Source: Prosapia bicincta
Taxonomy: Eukaryota; Arthropoda; Insecta; Hemiptera; Cercopidae
Assembly: GCA_036971475.1 (NCBI GenBank)
Contig: JBAIZL010000001.1
Location: 147,423,544-147,487,543 of the forward strand
Length of the DNA: 64,000 nucleotides
Direction of reading: 5' to 3'
This document shows, piece by piece, positions 55,247-64,000 of the stretch; position 1 is the stretch's first letter, and every line of letters begins with the position of its first letter. The notes beneath the pieces were generated by a model that saw only the letters and a list, made by a program, of their open reading frames with translations, had not been told where the DNA came from and ran no database searches. Made by a program: the position numbers and the translations under genes.

Positions 55247-58200
55247 CTGTAAAAGAGAAACAAGTATAGAATGGTTATTGAATAAACAAAACAACATTTC
55301 TCATATAGCTATATGTTAAATAATCATTATAGTTAGTGTGATAAGCCAAAAGCGGTACAGCCAAAACACTAACACATGAAATCTTCAAACAATAGTTTTA
55401 TTTTCTAATTTAAAAGTTTATGAAATATATTTAATTTTGATTTTATAAACCTGTCAGTCAACCTGCTAAAAGTGGTAATATAACATGCAAGGATTTATTA
55501 TAATGCTTATATTATATTTACCATTTGTTTGTATTTTCACTAGTCCTACCACTCCTTCAATTCTATCCAAGCAGTCACATTATTGTGTGAGTACTCGGTT
55601 TTTTTTTTTTATTAAATCTGTCAGTAAATTTAAACCCCAAATTTTGAACATGTTGAAAAGATGACATAATACATAAAATAGAATGACACACATAGGTAAT
55701 TGAGAAGTAAGGGCTGAAGTTTAATCTAACAAAAACTAAAATGGATAGATTGAAAACTGTGTTAGCAGTCCAAAAGAAATTTAGATACAACTGATGAACA
55801 TTTTAATAGATCCATGTATCAAGTTTCATTGATCATAATAGTCTATGTCAGGGGCACAAAATAAGAAGTATGCCCAAACCAAATCCTGAAAAGCCTTGCA
55901 ATTTATAATATATTTCATAAAAAACAACTATAAAATTAGTTCTACTTTACACAGTCTGAAATGTGACTCGTTTTAAGTTGTACATAACATTGTTAACTTT
56001 AACTATAATTTGAAACAATATCATTGTATTATTTTTAGTAAATAGGACATAGCATTTACAAATGCAAGGGTGAGTTTTTAAGTCTTCTAAACTCATTTTC
56101 TGAAATCTCATTTTCAGCTTGGCCGCATAAAGAGCTATTGTGAATAGTGTTATGACTCGACAAAAACAGGTCACAAGTGAGTAAGTGATGGGTGGTTTTG
56201 TAAAGATTTGGTAGCAACTAAAGATTAAACACATTCTATCTCTGATACAAAATTATTTAAAGTTTGAACAGACACCCCAATGGCAGATGGACTTGCTTTA
56301 TCCATTAATATTTAGATAATCATCGGTAATATTAATTAAATTTATAAATATTAAAATTGATTTATAGGTATTTACATGTAAGTTGCCACTTGACCTACCA
56401 ACTGTACTAACCTAAATAAAAAAACTTGTCTGGCATCATGCGGGTTGTGTCAATTGTCCTCGTGGGCCTCATGAAAGCACTCCAGTAGATGAAATATGAT
56501 TTGCTGTAAATGGTGTATGTCTACATCAGCGGAAATGTTTGCAGAACGGTCTTTGCCTCATCTCCACCCTGCCTATAATGCCATCCCAAGGCCAAGTACC
56601 AACTTACGTTTCAACACCTATACTGTGGGTATATGTGGGAGATCGCATGCTATCCATGCCGTCCACCCTACATGGTTAATCAGTGACAAAGTCCTCCTAT
56701 CCAGTTGATTCACCTGCTATATCTTCAAACATCTACTCTATAAAAACACTAACTGTAACTCCTATACCATCTGGAATTCTCTCCATCATACCGTAAAATT
56801 CTCCCTATACAATACAAGGAATATCTTTAAAACAGAACTACAGAAAGACAAAACAAAAGAGTGTTTACCTTAATGTAACCAACTGACATGTCTTACTGAG
56901 CAGGAAGTGGGAAAAAGTGTAATAGGGAGGATCTGTTAAAAATAGAAAATGAGCAGGAATCAATCAATGACCATTACAGATGGCAATAGTTACTCTGTCA
57001 ATACGTTACACTCAGTGTCGAAGTTCATTGACTACCAAATGTATACTTTAACAAGAAAATCCAGAACCACAGAAATGGATTTTTGGAGGTGGGCAGCCAA
57101 GACATCAAGGCTGGAAAGATTTATAAATGATATAATATGTGAAATAATAAAAGTTACCTATAATATTGTAGAAGAAAATAAGTGCAACATTTGGAATGGC
57201 ACAGGCACATACAAAGAATTTCCGATAGTCTACTGATAAAATAAACTGAAATGTAACAAAAAGAAGGAAAGACTTGGCTAACATGAAGAGAAGTAATAGA
57301 GGAATAAATTAAAGAAAGAGAGGTGGTAGTAGTCATTTGGACAGAGAGAAATGAAGAGTGGAAAATGGAAGACATTTGGGGGACATGTAACCTGATACAC
57401 AAAAAAATTACATAATTTTACTGATATTTAATTAACAATCATGATGTTAGAGTTAATATAAAATGAAAATATTTTAGAGCTGATTGTTTATTAATGTGAT
57501 CAATGGTTGTTAAGATGAATAGAATACCTGAAGGTATATATCAGAAGAATATAGCCAACATAACTACAAAAAATATCATTATTATGAAATAGTTTTGTTG
57601 TGACTCACCTATTCTCCGATACTTCAATGGACAGACACAAGATGCAAGTACTGGACACAGTAATGCTGGCATGCAGAGCACAGCTGAACACTAGTTGGCC
57701 TAAAGTCTCATAAATATAATAACTCCAAAATATTAGATAACTGGCAAACACATGACTCAATACTGAAATAGAAACAACATTAAAATGACTATAAACTAAT
57801 AGAATTTGATTAATTATTAACAATATGCTATTACAACCATGCAAATATATTTCTTGATAATTCTTTGCTTTCTTTAATTTTTAAAGAGTTTAGCTGACTG
57901 TCAGTAATAAACAAATATTACACTTGACTGTAATCCAGGTATTTGCAATTCAATTTTTACTCACAACTTATCACACACCTCATATAATAAGTCACACTGA
58001 ATTTGTGCTGTAATTGTAATATTAATTTTCTTTAGTTTTATTTGATTGTATTTTGGCTGTTACATAGTAGTTACACAGTAGCTATTCGGTAGTAGCCTTG
58101 AATATGTTACATATTCTATGTTACCATAGAAAATTCACTGTTCTTTTCAATCATCACCTGAGATTTATTTTAAAATATCTAAATCAAACAATACTTAATG

Positions 58201-60575
58201 TATTTTCATGGCTTAACAAAACGTTTCTAAAGCCATAGTGTGTTCTGAACAAACTGGAATGTGTATATAGTGTGTAAACATCAAGGTATGTGTATAAACA
58301 AATGCTCACATTCTGTTTCTACCAATCATTATCAAAAGATATTTTTGACCGTAATGATTGGTGATTTAGCTAAATATGTATAGTATAAGTGCCCCAGTTT
58401 TTACATAGGCCAGACAAGGAGATCCTACACACGTTACCAAGAACATATAAAAGCACTAACAAACAATAACTACCAATCACACGTCGCCGATCATCTCAAC
58501 TCCACAAAACATGACTACATAGACATAACATCTAACCTACAAATTCTTCATAAGCAACACAGAAATAACCAACACTACACAACCGAACAATACAAAATAT
58601 ACAGACACTTCAAACTACACCCTACACACATACTCAATACACAATTACATTACAACTCAAACACACTTTTTGACATCATAACTCCTAATACTCACAAAAT
58701 ACACCCACACCACCAAAATATCCCACCCCCACCCTAACTTACATAAACCTTGAGATCAGTTACGGTTTGAGTTGACAATGGGACACATCTCCCAAAATGA
58801 CCGTCTTCAACAAATATAAGTAAGTGCTACTATAGGAAAGTTTATAAATATTTATAATTGTTTAGTATAGTATAAGTGCTTCAAGAGATTGGGTAATTTT
58901 TTTAAATATAGCCCTATGATGCAACATATACCACTAATAATAATGGTCATTCTAATAATAATTACACAATTGTAATGATTAAATTATTAAATAAATAATA
59001 AGTAAATGAAATAATTAAACATAAATAATTAATAATTTAATTGCCTATATTTAATTTTGTGGTAGGTCAGTAGCAGAAAATTTATTATTCTGTAAACCAA
59101 TACAACTCAAAGCAACAGAACTTACATTAATTAAAGTTAATCTTGAATGATTTTCTAAATGATGCAAATTTAGAGAGAAAACATTTCACCAAAACAAGTT
59201 ACAATGGTGTTTGTACAATTTTAGGAAGACCCCAAAGTGTACAAGAACTTGTGAAACACAATGCAAGATCCACAGACAGGTTTTGGCTTTCATAGAAATA
59301 AGTTGGTTTTCATCAAATCATGTTTGGATTTCGCAGGGTTTTTTTAAAATTATCTTTATCTCTAAATCTTTATTGCATGAATCACAAATGTTTTCACTTC
59401 TTATTTATTTGATGGCGTGAAGTTGCTACATAGCAGCTCTACTTGCATGCAATAAGCATTGCTTCTTGGCATAGTTGACCTGATAATTTTAATTGGTTAC
59501 TCATATGGTAAACTTGGTTAACTTATTGGTTAGCTTGGTTAATCTTCCTTATAAAGTTTACTTTTATAAGCTAAAGAAACAAGTGTTTTCATGTTTTCTT
59601 AGTATTGTTTTCTAGTATATAAAACTGGAGTTACAAAGGGGATAGACACTTACCATCCTGAAATTGTGTGAAAAAAGTTGATATTTGATTAAGTTTAATG
59701 AGTAATTGTGTCTATATTATGAAAACTAATTTCATAAAGTCTTGTTATAACTTGAGAGCCCTTACTGCCAATGCTCAAAAATCTTTAAAGAAATTTTTTT
59801 AGTGAGCCTTTTTTTGTTAAATACCATCTAACAATGCAACTAATGACGAATTAAATACTTCTTTGATTATCTCTCTAAATACGTTTGTCCTATACTAGTC
59901 CATTCATCATCCCTATCACTTATATTTCATTAACATTTTTTCCTTTTATATCTTCGTCCAGAGTTCCTTCAAATTAATTTCTGTCGTAAGTATTTATAAT
60001 CTAATACCAGTGAATTGTTAGCTTATCTTCTACAACTATATTTTACCATCCACTTCATATAAACATATTTTCATTATTCATTACATTTATTTATACACCC
60101 AAATTTTGATACAATTATATAAATTTCCACATCATGTGGAAACCAGCTTCATAATATAGATATCCCTCTTAAAAACTATTTGTAGAAATGAAGTAGTCGA
60201 TTGCAGTACAAGTTGAAAAAAAATATGTCTTCAAAAACTGCCATCCATATTATAACTTTAGAAGTGATAGGTAAGTGTTTATATACTTTTTATAGGTTAT
60301 GAACATGTAATTTTTGTAGAGGAGTAAATCTTATTTCTTTATTTGTTAGGTTTTTTTAATATTTCCAAATGAAATGCATGATATATCGAATTGTTACAAT
60401 TGAAAATTAAATAAAAACTCACCTATGAAAAACTTTCTACCCAAAATATCAATACTGTAGATCATCCAAGCAACTACTGGTAAACTCATGGACATTGTGA
60501 GGATAAGTTGAACAAATTCCTCTTCTCTTGCATAACCATAGTTGTAATTTAATCTCTTTATTGTACTTAATGTTC
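55119..60575 (-). CDS. second SV2-like MFS transporter, partial (C-terminal half)
   Basis: Three exons: 60423-60575, 57609-57762, 55119-55246. They join in frame (G|TA and AG|A split codons) and read ...YAREEEFVQLILTMSMSLPV, GRKFFIVLSHVFASYL, CLSIEVSENRTLFLALVC, GGQLGAVLGSAGFVLYL. These align with segments 8-11 of the plus-strand gene (GRLGAVIGN against GQLGAVLGS), and the introns fall at the same places and phases. The PTNTRG motif of the family is reduced to SENRT. The 5' exons are probably beyond 64000. The final exon, expected to be very short, was not found, so it could also be a pseudogene. Confidence 0.78.
55247..57608. other. intron of the SV2-like paralogue
   Basis: It contains a LINE reverse transcriptase tail (56940-57400). 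55250-56400 shows nothing recognised. A 70-codon plus frame at 56496-56708 has no identifiable features. Confidence 0.6.
56940..57400 (+). pseudogene. LINE reverse transcriptase C-terminal remnant
   Basis: The plus frame includes TEMDFWRWAAKTSRLERFIN, then DIICEIIKVTYNIVEENK. This resembles the 'DFWRR..RxSRxxR..N..IRE' block near the C-terminus of many arthropod LINE reverse transcriptases. After a frameshift, a KERGGSSHLDRE-like stretch follows. No 5' end or poly-A tail is evident. Confidence 0.6.
57609..57762 (-). CDS. SV2-like paralogue, exon for segments 9-10
   Basis: 154 nt, acceptor ctatttcag, donor gtgagt. Reads LSHVFASYLIFWSYYIYETL, then SITVSSTCILCLSIEVSENR. Counterpart of exon 10 (160 nt) of the plus-strand gene, with identical start and end phases. 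Confidence 0.8.
58388..58735 (+). pseudogene. PLE GIY-YIG C-terminal fragment
   Basis: It starts at CPSFYIGQT and runs to the ORF end, nearly identical to the 47.3-47.6 kb copy except for a short deletion after 'gacaaggagatcc' that breaks the frame. The tail follows. 5'-truncated. Confidence 0.85.
58768..58809 (+). ncRNA. hammerhead-like motif in PLE 3' tail, decayed
   Basis: UGAG, UUGACAA plus U, GGGA-CACAUC-UCCC, AAAA, UGACCG, UC, UUCA. GAAA is lost and stem III mismatched, but the box is unchanged. Confidence 0.4.
60423..60575 (-). CDS. SV2-like paralogue, exon for segment 8
   Basis: 153 nt, acceptor ttcacttttag, donor gtgagt. Reads LSTIKRLNYNYGYAREEEF and SMSLPVVAWMIYSIDILGRK. The last 21 residues align without gaps to the end of exon 9 of the plus-strand gene, with the same phase. 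Confidence 0.78.
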
Positions 60576-60892
60576 CTAAAAGTGAAAAAACCAAAAGGTT
60601 TTTGTAATCAACTAATATTTTTCATATTTTTCTCTCAAGTGATAATCAACTAATGTTTACTTTATATTCAAGGGTTTTATTTTAGAAAAAAAAGTTTATT
60701 AAATATAGAATTTTCCTCTCTGGAAATAGGAACAATACCCAATACACAGTCTTGGAATATTGTTACTTAAGAAGAGAAAATAACCATCATTGGAACTAAG
60801 AGCTTATAGAAATGATTAAATGAAGTTTGAAAATAGATAAATAGATAACTATCAGCTAAAGAAAAGCTAAGAACTAGAGAGTGCAAAGAAGA

Positions 60893-60894
60893 GA

Positions 60895-60973
<79 letters not shown>
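60893..60973. repeat. (AT)n microsatellite
   Basis: About 80 bp of AT dinucleotides with one G interruption. Confidence 0.95.
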
Positions 60974-60975
<2 letters not shown>

Positions 60976-61079
60976 AATTTTTGGACTAAATAGGAGACTG
61001 ACAGACTTACCTAATGGCAATAGTCCAAAACGGCAATCTCTTAGAAATAAATAGACACATATAAAAACTTAACACACTA

Positions 61080-61117
61080 TTGAAATATTTCGATCAAAAA
61101 TGATCTTTGTCAATCAA
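61080..61117 (-). ncRNA. hammerhead-like motif, minimal, U3-A8 type
   Basis: Minus sense: UUGA, UUGACAA plus A, GAUCA-UUUU-UGAUC, GAAA, then UAUU and UCAA. Stem II has five perfect pairs and stem I four. Stem III would be only two pairs. Mirror image of 61153-61190. Confidence 0.42.
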
Positions 61118-61152
61118 AAAAAAAAAGACAGACAAAGATTGACTTTTCTTTT

Positions 61153-61190
61153 TTGATTGACAAAGATCATTTTTGATCGAAATATTTCAA
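61153..61190 (+). ncRNA. hammerhead-like motif, minimal, U3-A8 type
   Basis: Same 38-nt layout as 61080-61117, in plus sense; the two arms agree at every position of the motif. Confidence 0.42.
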
Positions 61191-61324
61191 TAGTGTGTTA
61201 AGTTTTTATATGTGTCATTTATTTCCAAGAGATTGCAGTTTTGGACTATTGTCATTAGGTAAGTCTGTCAGTCTCCTATCTAGTCCAAAAATTCCTAAAT
61301 AAGCTTTAAGCTCTACTAGAACTA

Positions 61325-61327
61325 ACC

Positions 61328-61391
<64 letters not shown>
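61325..61391 (+). repeat. (AT)n then (GT)n microsatellite
   Basis: About ten AT units, then about 24 GT units. Confidence 0.95.
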
Positions 61392-61392
<1 letters not shown>

Positions 61393-61455
61393 TCTTGTGT
61401 ATTAATACAGAACATAAGTCAAAATACAAATACAAGAATTAAAATTGAATTTACA

Positions 61456-61500
61456 ATTCAAAGCTTTTCATTGGCTAACAGTACTAACATCATCAGGAAT
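61456..61500 (-). ncRNA. hammerhead motif, stem II mismatched
   Basis: Minus sense: AUUC, CUGAUGA, extra U, GUUAG/CCAAU, GAAA, AGCU, UU, GAAU. Stem II has one A-C mismatch and a wobble; the rest is intact. Confidence 0.55.
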
Positions 61501-61547
61501 ATTAAACAATTCCTGGTGATATGAATATTAAACATCAATTGTTTAAT

Positions 61548-61592
61548 ATTCCTGATGATGTTGGTACTGTTAGCCAACGAAAAGCTTTGAAT
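61548..61592 (+). ncRNA. hammerhead ribozyme motif (CUGAUGA)
   Basis: Stem I AUUC, CUGAUGA, extra U, perfect 5-bp stem II GUUGG/CCAAC with 9-nt loop, GAAA, self-complementary AGCU, UU, stem I' GAAU. All core positions intact. Same family as 24087-24132, which has CUGAGGA. Confidence 0.75.
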
Positions 61593-61637
61593 TGTAAATT
61601 CAATTATAATTCTTGTATTTGAATTTTGACTTAAGTT

Positions 61638-61638
<1 letters not shown>

Positions 61639-61701
<63 letters not shown>
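61639..61701. repeat. (AT)n microsatellite
   Basis: About 31 AT units immediately right of the hammerhead palindrome. Confidence 0.95.
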
Positions 61702-61703
<2 letters not shown>

Positions 61704-62375
61704 TCCTCTGTTCTTTGCACTTTCTAATTATTAGCTTTTCCTTAGCTGATAGTTATCTATTTTTCAAGAAGAACATTAACATAAGAAACAAGTTATGACA
61801 AGAGATATTAGGAAAGAAAGTCTAATGGATTGAAAAAGTTTTGGAAAGTTTAGGGGGAGAAACCTCCAAGAACAGATTTCATGTCTGAATAGAATTTTCA
61901 GACCACAAGTAGAAACCAACCTAATATTGAGGGGAGAATGGTGATTTTATAACTCATAAATTAGAATATATTTAATAAATATATTATTTCATTTAATAAA
62001 GTATATTATTAAAATAAGACTACTGGTCGTAAAATTTTTTATTTATAAAATAAATTTAGAATAATTTTAATGAAATTAGGAATAGGAAAACAAATAGCCA
62101 TAAAATAAATGAGTTACAAATAATTAATAAAAGTTAAAAACTTTAATGTATACTTTTTCAATCAATTGTTCACTGATAGCCTTAGAATGATGCTAAACTA
62201 TGTTTAGGAAATGTACTGTGCTATATACTTAATAAGATAGGGGAATGAATATCGTAGTTTTACTACTATTATAAAAAAATATCAACTAAGATCATAAGAA
62301 TAGCTAGGCTTGGATTCATTAAAGAAACAAGCATTCTAGTTAATATAAGTGCAGTAAGGTTAATTAGTTAAAAAT

Positions 62376-62424
<49 letters not shown>
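62376..62424 (+). repeat. (ATG)n trinucleotide repeat
   Basis: About 16 perfect ATG units. Not part of a recognised coding exon. Confidence 0.95.
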
Positions 62425-62426
<2 letters not shown>

Positions 62427-63319
62427 GACACAATATTGTTAAAGTTAATTTGGTGAAAAAGAATGTACAAATGAAAATATTAGTAATGAAAAATTAGTAA
62501 TAACTCATTAACAGGTTACGCTTTATTAATTAAACAACAATTTCAAAATCCCTCAGCATAGTAAAATAATAGTTTTCACTTAATTATTTAAATAATTACT
62601 TTTGATAGTAATAACTGTTGGAAATATGATATACAGTAATTATATTAGGATCATATGATGAATAAGAATTAGTTAATTAAATTTATTGTAATACTAACTT
62701 GTGGAAGAGTGGAAAATTAATGAGAAAGAATTAAAGAAGCAACTAAATCAATAGAGAATGAATGAAAAGTAGGATAACTTGAGCAAAACTTGACAAATTT
62801 TAAACAAACTTAGGTAAAGAGAAATAGCAGGTAAACAGGTAATGATTAAAAAACATGAGAGAATAATGCATGGGGAAACTAGATGAACTATGAGACACCA
62901 AAATGTTTTTTTTTTAATATTCAGTATAAACAGTACAGTACATTGAAATCTAATTGTTTTTCCATTTAGTAATTATTAACTAATTAAAAAGTATTTACAT
63001 AAGAGAATATACAAAGTGTTGAAAACATTGTTACCATTGCATTTGTTCATTAAGACACAGCTAGGGTTACAATGAAACAAAATGTGTATATTCAGTGTAT
63101 TCAGAAATCTAATGACAGTATGGATTCCACATTTGGTGAGATTTTCAATAGGCAGTGCAATTTTGAAAGATCAGAAAACATTTATAACAACTAAGTGCGA
63201 TATAAAATCGTTGTTTTTATTACACTTGTTTGAAATATCTTGGCACAAACACCACTACTTACTGATTTTTTCAGCATAACACAGAACAAAAATACACCAC
63301 AAACTCACACCAACACAAC

Positions 63320-63430
63320 ACACCTGAGCAACAGTCTTGTCAGTAATTCATAGCATTGAAAAATGCGCTGACCTAGTGTGAAACGCGTCTTGCTGAATAA
63401 ATCAGTAACTAGTGGTATTTTTTGCCAAGA
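63320..63430 (+). repeat. UUGAACAAU-family repeat
   Basis: At 63352-63395: AGCA, UUGAAAAAU, GCGCU-GACCU-AGUGU, GAAA, CGCG, UC, UUGCUG. Followed by 'aataaatcagtaact' and 'ttttttgcca' as at 26243-26285. GAAA and CGCG intact. Confidence 0.5.
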
Positions 63431-64000
63431 TAATACAAACAAGTGTAATTTTTATAAAATCCTCAAGATGTACAACACAAAAACTGTTTTTTTTTTTACT
63501 TTCTGGACCAGAAAATATTTTAAAACTTTTGTTCTGCGGAAAACTAAAAATGTTATAAGGGATTCAATTTTTTACATTAATTCAATTTTACCAATAAAAG
63601 GTGTTCACAGATTTTAGATTTAAAAAATACAATGGCAGCAAAATGGTTTTTCTTATTCAATTAAAAAAAATTTGTGGAGTTTAAATTTTTGTCAAAAAAT
63701 AGTGTGTTAAAAAAAAATCCCTGTAGAACATATGAAAAATTCATCTTACATTATTATTATCTTTTGATTACAAATGTTCCTTGCTTTTTGGTGTTATAAT
63801 TTCGAATTAATTTTTCCATATTTCAATAATTGGTATATTAGACTTGTTTTTTTTACAATAGTTTATATATTTGATATTTTCTCACAACTTTATATGGTTG
63901 TTTCTGTGCAACCTGCCTGCAGTTAGTTCCCCCATTCAGTATAAAAAGTCTTTAAGCATCGTTAGTCCCTATGCTATTAGTTGGAGCACAAGATCTTTTT

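Larger units (their letters stand above)
57763..60422. other. intron of the SV2-like paralogue
   Basis: It holds a PLE GIY-YIG fragment with tail (58388-58870). The rest, including a 69-codon plus frame at 59211-59420, is unrecognised. Confidence 0.6.
60827..61768. repeat. nested hairpin and microsatellite block
   Basis: Outer arms of about 70 bp ('gataactatcagctaa' at 60847 and its complement near 61745) enclose (AT)n, an inner palindrome (60973-61300), (AT)n/(GT)n, a second palindrome (61405-61637) and (AT)n. This looks like successive insertions of hairpin units into AT repeats. Confidence 0.8.
60576..64000. other. upstream part of the SV2-like paralogue (intron or 5' flank)
   Basis: It holds a nested hairpin/microsatellite block (60827-61768), an (ATG)n tract (62376-62424) and a UUGAACAAU-type repeat (63320-63430). 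No upstream exon recognised. Confidence 0.6.

Overview
The window is AT-rich, intron-rich eukaryotic DNA from an arthropod, most likely an insect. Two host genes flank a short shared promoter region, a third lies tail to tail with the second, and most of the remaining recognisable sequence is mobile-element debris.

Host genes. (1) At 1719-1924 on the minus strand is the first coding exon of an ALIX/PDCD6IP-type BRO1-domain protein; the rest lies left of the window. (2) About 0.9 kb away and divergent, a complete 12-exon gene for an SV2-like major facilitator superfamily (MFS) transporter runs from 2833 to 48524 on the plus strand. All splice phases match and the exons sum to 1776 nt (591 codons plus stop). 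(3) Three exons on the minus strand (60423-60575, 57609-57762, 55119-55246) encode the C-terminal half of a second SV2-like transporter. Its intron phases match the last exons of gene 2, so the two are paralogues. Its 5' part is probably beyond 64000, and I could not find its last exon.

Mobile elements. Nearly every large intron carries them: Penelope-like elements (PLEs), including two nearly identical copies head to head at 43.36-47.77 kb; a frameshifted mariner; two short piggyBac-type elements with TTAA at both ends; an internally deleted pogo/Tigger element; a BEL/Pao LTR plus gag remnant; Helitron-type PIF1 helicase fragments; and a LINE reverse transcriptase tail. Several (AT)n, (TG)n, (AC)n and (ATG)n microsatellites are also present.

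The most striking signal is RNA. Many short repeats, often in inverted pairs and several next to PLE coding fragments, have the layout of minimal type I hammerhead ribozymes: stem I, core box, stem II, GAAA, a short self-complementary stem III, a UH cleavage site, stem I'. Some have the canonical CUGANGA box with perfect stems (49788-49825 minus, 61548-61592 plus, 1057-1092 minus). Others, including the 3' tails of the main PLE family, have UUGACAA, UUGAUAA or UAGACAA boxes. There the core C3-G8 pair is replaced by U3-A8, a compensatory change that suggests diverged hammerheads rather than chance. All families share one extra nucleotide between the box and stem II. These calls rest on reading by eye; folding, covariance-model searches and cleavage assays are the decisive tests.
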